Assembly: GCF_019038435.1 (NCBI RefSeq)
Contig: NZ_JAGPOX010000003.1
Coordinates: forward strand, 62,001 to 126,000
Direction of reading: 5' to 3'
DNA: 64,000 nt
Source: Nocardia alni
GTDB taxonomy: Bacteria; Actinomycetota; Actinomycetes; Mycobacteriales; Mycobacteriaceae
The position numbers were made by a program, and so were the translations under genes. Positions 30,569 to 37,569 of this stretch are shown here, piece after piece. The notes beneath the pieces are model-generated. The model saw nothing but the letters and a program-made list of their open reading frames with translations. It did not search any database and was not told the origin of the DNA. How positions within the stretch are numbered: position 1 is the stretch's first letter; every line of letters begins with the position of its first letter.

Positions 30569-30752
30569 TATTCGAAAGGTTACCCTCACCCGGGACGGCC
30601 CGGCACTGATCGAAGGGCCCGTCGAGATCGTCACCGACGACGGGCGGGCCGTCCGCTCGGACCGGTTCATCGTCGCATTGTGTCTGTGCCGCCGCTCGAA
30701 CGACTACCCGTTCTGCGACACCAGCCACCGTCGCCGCCGCCGCACAGAATGA
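30546..30752 (+). CDS. CDGSH iron-sulfur domain protein
   Basis: A 68-residue protein. The motif CLCRRSNDYPFCDTSH supplies the three Cys and one His that hold a redox-active, pH-labile 2Fe-2S cluster in CDGSH proteins; the upstream GPVEIVTDDGRAVRSDRFIVALCLC strand is also typical. GTG at 30546 lies inside the end of the methyltransferase gene, so translation is coupled. It ends the four-gene unit and may be the electron donor for the haem-oxygenase-like enzyme. Confidence 0.92.
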   Translation: MPTEPGRDIRKVTLTRDGPALIEGPVEIVTDDGRAVRSDRFIVALCLCRRSNDYPFCDTSHRRRRRTE

Positions 30753-30795
30753 ACCGAAATCAGCACGACGTTCGCACCCGCAACAGAACGGCTCG

Positions 30796-30847
30796 CGCAG
30801 TAGGCGACCACCGCATGCCCAACAGCTCCGCGGTGGTCGCCTACGCG
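30796..30847. terminator. Long hairpin between convergent genes
   Basis: GTAGGCGACCACCGC (30800-30814) and GCGGTGGTCGCCTAC (30830-30844) form a perfect 15-bp stem with a 15-base loop. Three more pairs form beyond a bulge. It lies between the end of the CDGSH operon and the convergent HesB-like gene. There is no T-run, so a terminator or RNA-stability role is inferred. Confidence 0.6.
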
Positions 30848-31003
30848 GGTGATCCGGGCGAAGTCACGGACCGGCTGCCCGACACTACCTCGCCGCTGCG
30901 CCCGCGCGGCCACAAGCGTCGCGGCTGCGTGACCGCGCGCCTCGCCGGAAAGAGCGCTGGCCCGGCGAGCGGCAGGAGTCAAGCGATGGATGCCGCCGGC
31001 GCG

Positions 31004-31303
31004 TTACCAGCCGGTGGCACCGTGGTCTTGCTCCGCAAGAACGAAGCCGCCTTGACCGTCCGGGTCCAGTCCGGTGTCGAGGATCTTGTCGTCCAGGAGG
31101 GCTGCGGCCTGCTCGTCCAGGAAGATCCGCGACCCTTCGGTCGTAATGATCTGGTCCTGTTCGGCCGGTCTCGTGGCGACCGCCATCGATAGTGTATTGG
31201 CGCCGCCTGTCGCGGAGATCCGCAGTCCGGCGTCGGTCTGCGCGCCCTCGGTTGAGGTCAGGGTGCGAACTGCCTCTACGGCAGTGGGAGTGAGCATCAG
31301 CAT
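31004..31303 (-). CDS. HesB/IscA-like protein lacking cysteines
   Basis: A 99-residue protein with the HesB/IscA beta-fold: LTPTAVEAVRTLTSTEGAQTDAGLRISATG, then SRIFLDEQAAALLDDKILDTGLDPDGQGGFVLAEQ. The three cluster-binding cysteines of IscA are absent, as in the actinobacterial subgroup often called Fe-S biogenesis or adhesin-like, so it is probably not a cluster carrier. ATG at 31303 (MLMLTPTAVEA) has AAAGGA upstream. It converges on the operon that ends with the CDGSH gene. Function is unknown. Confidence 0.82.
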   Translation of the reverse strand: MLMLTPTAVEAVRTLTSTEGAQTDAGLRISATGGANTLSMAVATRPAEQDQIITTEGSRIFLDEQAAALLDDKILDTGLDPDGQGGFVLAEQDHGATGW

Positions 31304-31518
31304 CTGTCTGGTCCTTTCCGCTGTCGTGACAGCCCGCCACGGTGTGTAGCGCACTGCATTTCTCGCGGGCCAGTCTTCAGCCCCGATCGTCGACACGTGC
31401 CGTAGTCGGCACCGCACTGATCGTCCTCCCAAGCGTAGCCACGAACCCGGTTCACGCAACCACTCGTTCCGGTGCTGTTCCGGAAGCGACTGTGCCGCCA
31501 CCACAAGGACGGACCGTT

Positions 31519-31833
31519 TTACTTGGGGACGAGGATGCCGCTCAAGTCCGCGTTGCGGATCGGGGTGTCCGGATTGGCTTGGACCTTGCACATGAGCCCG
31601 ATAGCAGAAATAGCGCGCTCGACGGTCTGATCGTCTGGCGTCGAGGTCGTTTTGTCATCCTGCTGTAAGTATTTGCGGACCGTGATGTGCTGGGTGTTGT
31701 CGTCCTGCTTGGTGAATTCACTACAGGGCGTGTCGCCACCCTTATTGGTGATTTCCTGAGTTTTCTCGCAACCGGCCACAACGACCGATAAAGCGACACC
31801 GAGCGCGACGACGCCGTACCCCGATACCCGCAT
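31519..31833 (-). CDS. Small lipoprotein with a cysteine pair
   Basis: A 104-residue lipoprotein precursor: MRVSGYGVVALGVALSVVVAGC, where VAGC is a lipobox and Cys-22 the lipidation site. The mature part has TPCSEFTKQDDNTQHITVRKYLQQDD and IGLMCKVQANPD, a two-cysteine helical pattern like that of HdeA-type or DUF3558-like actinobacterial secreted proteins, so a disulfide is likely. ATG at 31833 is chosen because it gives a proper signal peptide; the longer frame does not. It lies alone on its strand. Confidence 0.75.
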   Translation of the reverse strand: MRVSGYGVVALGVALSVVVAGCEKTQEITNKGGDTPCSEFTKQDDNTQHITVRKYLQQDDKTTSTPDDQTVERAISAIGLMCKVQANPDTPIRNADLSGILVPK

Positions 31834-32080
31834 AGAATCATGCCCCTCTACATCTTGGTGAACATTGTCGTCCGGTGCCGCAGTACGTTTCCGCACCCAC
31901 GTGTGTCCAATGCCCGGATCTGCGTGTGATCGCTGCGCGTGTAACGAGCAATGCGCCTCTCGGAGCGGGGCCCTTACACCTCAGCGCGGCGAGCTGCTTC
32001 GGCGCCCGAGCCGCAGGTGGATATGGGCGCGCCTACGGCCAGTTCGCCCTGCGCCGAGTGCGCGCCCGTACCGAGTGGTT

Positions 32081-32236
32081 CTAGAAATAGTGAGCTCGGC
32101 CCGCGACCGGCCGCCCCAGCGCTCCGAGAAGGGCAAGGACAACGCCGATTACAGCGGCAATAATGCCCAGCGTCCACAGGATCGGGATCGAGAAGATAAA
32201 CCCGACCACCAGTAGAATAATACCGAGGATAATCAT
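32081..32236 (-). CDS. DUF6131-like small membrane peptide
   Basis: A 51-residue peptide with two hydrophobic segments: MIILGIILLVVGFIFSIPIL and WTLGIIAAVIGVVLALLGAL, ending GRPVAGRAHYF. This pattern is that of the DUF6131 peptides common in mycobacteria and Nocardia. AAAGGAG lies about eight bases upstream of the ATG, an excellent Shine-Dalgarno. The two segments suggest a membrane hairpin; the function is unknown. Confidence 0.85.
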   Translation of the reverse strand: MIILGIILLVVGFIFSIPILWTLGIIAAVIGVVLALLGALGRPVAGRAHYF

Positions 32237-32755
32237 GGATACAGCTCCTTTACTCTCTTGCCGACCGTTACCACACTTAAGATGTCGAGTGAAACGACCA
32301 AGCTACAGCGATGAACTCCAATCGGCTATACCCGACACCTCCGGGGCCAAACAAGACAGCGGCATATCGCATGCCCACGTCCTCTTCTCAACGTTCTGAA
32401 CACATCCCATGGCCTAAAAACTCGAGAAAGCAGGCTGAACACCGAGGCACGCCGCGAATACCGCCGCATCACCACCAGGTCACCGCGGGTCGCTACACCT
32501 CCCTGACGAACCTCACCGTGGACCAAGCGCGCACCTGGGTGGCGCGAACCTGACCCAGGCGGTGTTCTCGCAGCGTCGGATGGCACCACCGCTCGTCCAT
32601 TGCGGGTTTCCGAGCGTGGCGGCAACAACGCAGGTAAGGCGCGACCCGGCGGGCCGCGACCAGCCTTGCCGAGACCGCGTCTCCCCGTCGACTACTTGCC
32701 CTACCGGAAAGGAGTATGTACTTTCTAGCTAGGCAAGTAGTCGATGGAGGCAGTG
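32237..32755. other. Gene-free stretch before the membrane protein/regulator pair
   Basis: No convincing gene is seen in these 519 bases. The only notable structure is the 13-bp inverted repeat at 32688-32744, which brackets the probable promoter of the next gene pair. The left half is somewhat AT-richer than its surroundings and may be decayed sequence. Confidence 0.55.
32688..32744. promoter_or_regulatory. 13-bp perfect inverted repeat around a promoter
   Basis: TCGACTACTTGCC (32688-32700) and GGCAAGTAGTCGA (32732-32744) are perfect complements separated by 31 bases. The spacer contains TATGTACTTTCTAGCTA, AT-rich and promoter-like. The site ends 12 bases before the first gene of a two-gene unit that encodes a winged-helix regulator, so autoregulation by dimer-of-dimers binding is likely. 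Confidence 0.65.
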
Positions 32756-33250
32756 ATGAACGAAGACCAGAACCAGCGCCACGCACAGGAAGCGCTCGCG
32801 TTGATGACGGCACATCAGGAGCGGACGAGGCGGGCAGCACGGGTGCCAGGCTGGTTCTACGTGGCGATGTTCGTTTTCTCCGTCGCAGCGACGGCGGCGA
32901 ACGATGTGGTCGGGATCGGTGGCCGCAAGGTGATCGGGGCAGGGGTCTTGGTCTTGCTGCTGGCCACGTTGACGGTCAGGCTGTTCACCCGGTCGGCTCC
33001 GTTGAGCCTGGTGCGTGGGGTGGCTCCCCGGCAGTCGTCGCAGCCGCGGGTTTATATCGCCGTGTTGTTCGCCGCGGCGGTGCTCGGGTGGCTGATCGTG
33101 CGGTACGGCACCGGTCTCGCCCACTCCCTCGCCACGGCGCTCGGTGTGCCCGGTTATCCGAATACCGTTGCGGGCCTGCTGTATGCGGCCGCGGCTACCG
33201 GATTGTTCGCCCTGAGTCAGCAGCTGATGGCGCGGCCTTCGAGCCGATGA
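32756..33250 (+). CDS. Membrane protein paired with a winged-helix regulator
   Basis: A 164-residue protein. After a polar N-terminus (MNEDQNQRHAQEALALMTAHQERTRR region) there are four hydrophobic segments, at about residues 33-50, 58-76, 100-118 and 137-155. No family with known function is recognised; small proteins of this plan next to MarR/ArsR-like regulators are widespread in actinobacteria. ATG at 32756 has GGAGG upstream; ATG at 32744 would add four residues. Its stop overlaps the regulator's start in an ATGA. Confidence 0.8.
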   Translation: MNEDQNQRHAQEALALMTAHQERTRRAARVPGWFYVAMFVFSVAATAANDVVGIGGRKVIGAGVLVLLLATLTVRLFTRSAPLSLVRGVAPRQSSQPRVYIAVLFAAAVLGWLIVRYGTGLAHSLATALGVPGYPNTVAGLLYAAAATGLFALSQQLMARPSSR

Positions 33251-33561
33251 GTGGCCCGGAACTGGACCGGCTGCTCTCGGACCCGACGCGACTGACGGTG
33301 ATGTCCGTGTTGTCCGCGGCGCAGTGGTGTGAGTTCGCTTTCCTGCGCGGTGCGGTCGGACTATCGGATTCGGCGCTGTCCAAACAGCTGACCACGCTCC
33401 GTAACGACGGCTATATCGAGCAGCAGCGCGCCTACTCCGGACGGGTACCCAAGACCACCGTGCGCGCCACCGACCACGGACGCCAGCGCCTCCACGCACA
33501 CGCCCAGGCATTACAGGCGATCCTCGACCAAGCGGGCGCACCGCCGCGCGACCGGGCGTAA
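33247..33561 (+). CDS. Winged-helix transcriptional regulator
   Basis: A 104-residue DNA-binding protein of the MarR/ArsR-like winged-helix type. LDRLLSDPTRLTVMSVLSAAQWCEFAFL is the first helix pair, GLSDSALSKQLTTLRNDGYIEQQ the recognition helix, and RVPKTTVRATDHGRQRL the wing. It is translationally coupled to the preceding membrane protein. The inverted repeat at 32688-32744 is its probable target. The signal is unknown; the single cysteine (Trp-Cys) does not form a metal site. Confidence 0.88.
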   Translation: MSGPELDRLLSDPTRLTVMSVLSAAQWCEFAFLRGAVGLSDSALSKQLTTLRNDGYIEQQRAYSGRVPKTTVRATDHGRQRLHAHAQALQAILDQAGAPPRDRA

Positions 33562-33785
33562 GGACGCTCGCGGGCAGGTGCCAGGCCCTGTGATCCGCCT
33601 CGCGCCACGTCGAAGCCCTGCGACGCATCCACCCAGTCCCAGCAGACCGGCGCACCTCGGGTAGTCGGAAACCCCACTGACCCAGCAGCTTCGTACACAC
33701 AACGGGGCCTGCTGTAAAAACCGTCGTCGCGCGATCTCACGCGGTGCGGAATTCATATCGTTCGTTCGGATCGGAGTGACAAGTA

Positions 33786-34184
33786 ATGAATAAGCGACTG
33801 GTCAAAGCCCTGGGTGTCGCCGCCCTCGGCATCGCAGCCACCGGACTGTTCATCCCCCAAGCCGCCGCCGACTCGGTCACCCATCTCGCACCGGGTGTCG
33901 ATTGCGAAGAGTGGCAGTGCACCAACAACACCAACGACGAATACCAGATCGAGTACGACGCACACTGTCTCTATACCGGAACCGCCGAGGTGCCTCACCT
34001 GGTGGACCACGACGACTCAACCTTGATACTCCCGCACAAACAAGGAATCATCAGCCCGAGCTGCCCGCCCGAGTCGGATAAGAAGGGCAATGTCGTCGAC
34101 GGCGTCCCGTTCGATGTGTACTACAGGTCAGCACAGGTCGACAACGTGCCGCCACTGCGACTGCCGACCGGCTCGGCTCACTGA
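33786..34184 (+). CDS. Secreted protein with a cysteine pair
   Basis: A 132-residue exported protein. The signal peptide MNKRLVKALGVAALGIAATG continues to the cleavage site near IPQAAADS (about residue 29). The mature part has VDCEEWQC, HCLYTG and SPSCPPESD, giving four cysteines that may form two disulfides, and is rich in acidic and Tyr residues. No family is recognised. ATG at 33786 is preceded by AAGTA, a weak Shine-Dalgarno. It stands alone. Confidence 0.75.
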   Translation: MNKRLVKALGVAALGIAATGLFIPQAAADSVTHLAPGVDCEEWQCTNNTNDEYQIEYDAHCLYTGTAEVPHLVDHDDSTLILPHKQGIISPSCPPESDKKGNVVDGVPFDVYYRSAQVDNVPPLRLPTGSAH

Positions 34185-34346
34185 TCCCACAGGATCGCCT
34201 CCGGTACCGAATTCGATTGCCGCGCAGAGATTCCCGTCGGATGGGGAAGCTCTGGTTGAAGACCCGCGAGGATCGACTCGTTCGCGCCGATCTCATTGCC
34301 GAGTGGGAAGGATGCGAGAGACGACCCGGACCGATAACGGGACTAG

Positions 34347-34703
34347 CTAGCCCTCCGGGTAGAAGAGAAACAGCGTGCAGCCCGTAGTGGATGCGGGCAC
34401 ATGCCACGACCCCGCCGGGGCATGCAGAAACGTCCCGGCCGGGTAGTCGAGCGCGCCATCGTTGAATGTCCCGTCGACCACGTAGACCTCCTCCGGTCCG
34501 GGCTCATGGATGTCGCGGCGCGGCCACGACGTGCCCGGGTCCATCTCCAGCACGTTGGCGTGCGCGCCGCTCGGTCCCTTCCAGAGCGGACGTAGCCGGA
34601 TCCCGGGGAAGATCTCGCGGACGGGGGACTCGGTGACGGATACGGAGGTGTAGCCCTCCTGGGCGAGGATCTCAGGGTCCATGTCTTCCACGGTGCCGTG
34701 CAT
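34347..34703 (-). CDS. Cupin (ChrR-like) domain protein
   Basis: A 118-residue single-domain cupin. The metal motif is HEPGPEEVYVVDGTFND (His and Glu) with the second motif in YPAGTFLHAPAGSWHVPAS; the ending GCTLFLFYPEG is like the ChrR/anti-sigma cupin group. The first metal motif reads RRDIHEPGPEE, so one of the two usual histidines is missing. It is divergent from a GlxA-type regulator with 50 bases between starts, which may control it. The function could be an enzyme, such as a small dioxygenase, or a binding protein. Confidence 0.83.
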   Translation of the reverse strand: MHGTVEDMDPEILAQEGYTSVSVTESPVREIFPGIRLRPLWKGPSGAHANVLEMDPGTSWPRRDIHEPGPEEVYVVDGTFNDGALDYPAGTFLHAPAGSWHVPASTTGCTLFLFYPEG

Positions 34704-34753
34704 GATCGCGTCGAGACAGTGTCGAGAAAGACGTCATAGGGTACTTTTCTGCC

Positions 34754-35689
34754 ATGCATCGCGTGGTGGCCTTGGTGCGGCCGGTGCAGTCGACGTTCGA
34801 GCTCGGCTGCGCCGCGGAGGTGTTCGGTACAGTGCGTGCCGGGGTGCCGCAGCACTACGAGTTCGAGGTGTGCACGGAGACGCCTGGCCCGGTGCCGACA
34901 TCGGCCGGGTACTCGATGGCCGTGACACGGGGCCTTTCGGCGCTCGCATACGCGGACACCGTGCTCATCCCGGGCTGGGCGCCAGTGGAGGCGCCGCTGT
35001 CGGCCCGCGTGCGCCGCGCGCTGCTGCAGGCACACGACCGTGGGACGCGGCTTGTCACGATCTGCTCTGGGGTGTTCGCCCTGGCCCGCACGGGATTATT
35101 GGACGGCCGCTCGGCCACGACACACTGGGCGCGCGCCGAGCAGTTGCGGCAGGAGTTCCCGCGGATACGCGTGGAGCCGGACGTGCTCTACGTGGACCAC
35201 GGCGACGTCGCCACGAGCGCTGGGGCGGGAGCGGGTATCGACCTGTGCCTGCACCTCGTCCGACAAGACCACGGGGCCGCGCATGCTGCACTCGTCGCGC
35301 GCCACATGGTGATGCCACCGCACCGCGACGGCGGCCAGGCACAGTACGCGCCGCCCCCGCCGCCCGCGGACGCGCTGGACGGCCTGCTCGAATGGGCTGG
35401 CGCACACCTCGCGACACCGATGTCGGTCGGTGATATGGCCGCGCACCTCACCATCGCGCCCCGCACACTGGCACGGCGCTTCACCGACCAACTCAACACG
35501 AGCCCGGGAGCGTGGCTGCTGTCCCGCCGGATCGCTGCGGCACGCATCCTTCTGGAAGAGACAGACCTGCCAGTGGAAGCGATCGCGGCCCGCGTCGGAC
35601 TCACCTCGGCGGTAAACCTGCGCCGCCGTTTCCGCGCTCAGGTGGGCACGACCCCGGGCGCCTACCGGCGAGCGTTCAGGGTCTCGTGA
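34754..35689 (+). CDS. GlxA family (DJ-1/AraC) transcriptional regulator
   Basis: A 311-residue regulator with an N-terminal DJ-1/PfpI-like domain (residues about 1-190: MHRVVALVRPVQSTFELGCAAEVFG, the nucleophile elbow LVTICSGVFALARTGLLDG, then TTHW) and a C-terminal AraC helix-turn-helix pair (MSVGDMAAHLTIAPRTLARRF and LPVEAIAARVGLTSAVNLRRRFRAQVGTTPGAYR). The cysteine of the elbow is kept. Such proteins sense small amines or act without known ligand. It is divergent from the cupin gene. Confidence 0.93.
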   Translation: MHRVVALVRPVQSTFELGCAAEVFGTVRAGVPQHYEFEVCTETPGPVPTSAGYSMAVTRGLSALAYADTVLIPGWAPVEAPLSARVRRALLQAHDRGTRLVTICSGVFALARTGLLDGRSATTHWARAEQLRQEFPRIRVEPDVLYVDHGDVATSAGAGAGIDLCLHLVRQDHGAAHAALVARHMVMPPHRDGGQAQYAPPPPPADALDGLLEWAGAHLATPMSVGDMAAHLTIAPRTLARRFTDQLNTSPGAWLLSRRIAAARILLEETDLPVEAIAARVGLTSAVNLRRRFRAQVGTTPGAYRRAFRVS

Positions 35690-36068
35690 CCGACGGAGAT
35701 CGATGCATTCCGGGTCTCCGCCCGTCACCAACATCCTGCTACACAACAGCTGGTCCGGAGAACATTCCGGTGTTCGAAACCGAACTTCTCACTGCTCAGC
35801 GCACCGGTATATTTCATGGCATATTTTCACCCCCGTGGCGAACCTGCTGACTCTTAATCGGCAGGTTCGGGGTTCGAGTCCCTGAGCTCCGGTACCAGGA
35901 CGGCACGGCCGTTAGAGGCTACCGCCAGCGGGTGTTAGGCGGTTCGATCGTCGGGGCCGGGGTCGAGTACGTCGGCCAGGACGCGTGCGAGGCCGGGCCT
36001 CGGCGGCCTCGGGGAGTTGGACGACATCGCCGGCCGGGAGCGGGTACGGCTGAATGATGGTCGTCTGT
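35690..36068. other. Junction region with tRNA-like scar
   Basis: These 379 bases follow the last core-looking gene. They contain the 3' half of a tRNA-Lys (35846-35892) and no convincing coding frame. I read it as the boundary of a decayed integrated element. Confidence 0.5.
35846..35892 (+). repeat. tRNA-Lys(CTT) 3'-half remnant, possible att scar
   Basis: The anticodon arm GCTGA-CTCTTAA-TCGGC (anticodon CTT), a 5-base variable loop, the T arm CGGGG-TTCGAGT-CCCTG and the acceptor strand AGCTCCG with discriminator G are all in register. The 5' acceptor strand CGGAGCT and a D arm are absent at the required place upstream, so this is not an intact tRNA. Three-prime halves of tRNA genes are the usual product of site-specific integration. 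Confidence 0.65.
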
Positions 36069-36431
36069 TCAGTGTCGGTCGGGGTCGGGGCGTTGGTCGA
36101 GGGTGTGTTGCAGGTCGGTGTTGACGCGTTGGGCTTCGGCAAGCTGGTCTTGCAGGATGACGATCTGGCAGGCCGACTCGAGGGTGTTACCGGCATCCAC
36201 GAGTTCGCGTACGCGCCCGGCGATGCGCAACTGGTAGCGGGAGTAGCGGCGGTGCCCGCCTGCTGATCGTTGCGGGGTGAGCAGTTGCACCGCGTCCAGG
36301 CCGCGCAGAAATACTTGGGTGACACCGAGGATCTCCGCGGCCCTGCCCATGCTGTAGGCGGGGTAGGTGTCGTCATCGAGTTTGTCCGCGGCACTGGGGC
36401 CGTCGATGGGGTCAGGGTTCGGTGGGGACAC
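36069..36431 (-). CDS. MerR family transcriptional regulator
   Basis: A 120-residue regulator. The winged helix-turn-helix is YSMGRAAEILGVTQVFLRGLDAVQLLTPQRSAGGHRRYSRYQL, followed by RIAGRVRELVDAGNTLESACQIV and a coiled-coil helix (LQDQLAEAQRVNTDLQHTLDQR). FLRGLD in place of the usual LRYYE is like the actinobacterial HspR/WhiH-like MerR subgroup. There is no metal- or drug-binding C-terminus. GTG at 36431 has AGAGG upstream; TTG at 36449 is a poorer start. It lies between the tRNA scar and a recombinase remnant. Confidence 0.85.
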   Translation of the reverse strand: MSPPNPDPIDGPSAADKLDDDTYPAYSMGRAAEILGVTQVFLRGLDAVQLLTPQRSAGGHRRYSRYQLRIAGRVRELVDAGNTLESACQIVILQDQLAEAQRVNTDLQHTLDQRPDPDRH

Positions 36432-36455
36432 AGCACCTCTCGGGTTCAACGCTGA

Positions 36456-36485
36456 CAGGCCCCGGCGCGTGTGCGCCGGGGCCTG
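36456..36485. terminator. Perfect GC-rich hairpin without T-run
   Basis: CAGGCCCCGGCGC and GCGCCGGGGCCTG pair perfectly over 13 bp around GTGT. It lies 25 bases upstream of the MerR start and may be the terminator of a lost gene or a leader structure. Confidence 0.55.
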
Positions 36486-36929
36486 GGATCTACGAAGGGA
36501 GGGATTGATATCAATTCATTCCATCGGCCACGTGGGCCGATGTCCTACACCGCGCCCGCCATATTCCGGGACACGGAACCGATAAACGACTACTCAGTGA
36601 GCACCACCTCCTGGATCGACGGGTCCTGCCCTTGCGTACTTCGGTCTTGCTGTTCTTCCTTGCTTCTTCGTCCCCTTCCGGGCGGTCCGGCCGACTACAC
36701 CGGATTAGCGCCTCCGCCGGAAGGGGACGGTCGAACTCGTGCTTCCGGGTAGCTCACCTACCCGGCCAACGTGCCTTCTCATCTGCAACGACAGTGACTG
36801 TATACCGGCCCACACCGAATGTCTACCCCCGACACCACAGATTTTCCTCTGTCAGTGTCGAGTGATTATTTCAGGCGAGGTAGACGGTTTCGGATCATCG
36901 CGACCGGGGGTAGATCCGGTACACCGGCG

Positions 36930-37139
36930 TCATCCTTCGTCGGAGACCTGCGCGTATTCGACGAGGCCGCGTATCGAGGTCTGACCCAACAGCATCATCG
37001 ACACCGGAGTCGAGGCACCGTCTTCCGCGGCGTGGGTCAGGCGGGAGTGGCGCAGCTGATGCAACGTGTACGGGCCGTCGTGCAAGCCTGCGGTGTCTGA
37101 TGCCGCAGCGCGCTGTGGTGCTGACCTGCCAGGGGTGCG
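36930..37139 (-). pseudogene. Tyrosine recombinase (integrase) C-terminal remnant
   Basis: On the minus strand an open frame of about 70 codons reads HDGPYTLHQLRHSRLTHAAE and then LLGQTSIRGLVEYAQVSDEG before a TGA. HQLRHS with the following R is the HxLRH(S/T) box II of tyrosine recombinases, and LVEYAQ stands where the nucleophilic tyrosine is expected. The N-terminal and core-binding parts are not found in frame upstream, so it is a fragment. It supports the view that an integrated element once lay here. Confidence 0.65.
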
Positions 37140-37362
37140 AGCAGGCCACGGTCGTCATCGAAGAAACGGTCGACATCACTGGGGGACACACATCAGGGTG
37201 ACGACGAAGCCGTTGCACTGGTGGCCCACACCCGGCAGTAACTCTGGTCCTCGCACCATGGTGAGAAGAGCAGGCCTCGTGGAACAGGTCGGGGGAGCGT
37301 GCGGTCTGCGGAGATCGAATAGCATCGTGAATCGGATCGACGAGAGACTGGGAGATTCAGCG

Positions 37363-37547
37363 ATGAGGCCGCTGCCGGATTACGCCGCTCGCGATGATTT
37401 CGACGCCGTCATCGTCAGAACCGACTACGCGGATGACTCCGTGTGGCAGGAGGTGGTCAGGCTGCGGAGGATTTCTTAGCGTCTGCCCACGACGACCCGT
37501 GCCGGTTCTGGATCAAACTCGAAGTGACGAAGAACTATGCCGCGTAA
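37363..37547 (+). pseudogene. Frameshifted DUF6924-like gene
   Basis: From ATG 37363 the frame reads MRPLPDYAARDDFDAVIVRT then DYADDSVWQEVV and soon stops at 37479. The next frame continues the same sense with AAEDFLASAHDDPCRFWIKL up to a TAA at 37547. VIVRTDYADDSVW resembles the N-terminus of DUF6924 proteins. A small indel near 37460 would join the two halves, so I call it a broken gene. The family name is a low-certainty judgement. Confidence 0.4.
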
Positions 37548-37569
37548 CGCGCCCGACTGACTGCATTCG

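Larger units (their letters stand above)
36432..37362. other. Degenerate region upstream of the island
   Basis: No intact gene is seen in these 931 bases. The stretch contains a perfect 13-bp hairpin (36456-36485), a second stem (TCCCCTTCCGG at 36671-36681 with CCGGAAGGGGA at 36717-36727), and the C-terminal remnant of a tyrosine recombinase on the minus strand (36930-37139). Confidence 0.6.

Noticed and set aside
35817..35897. Complete tRNA-Lys gene
   Set aside because: The 3' half folds well, but no D arm or matching 5' acceptor strand is present at the required distance, so only a remnant is called.
36632..36865. A possible secreted peptide (MRTSVLLFFLASSSP)
   Set aside because: The hydrophobic start looks like a signal peptide, but there is no Shine-Dalgarno, the rest is Arg/Ser-rich and the region is degenerate.
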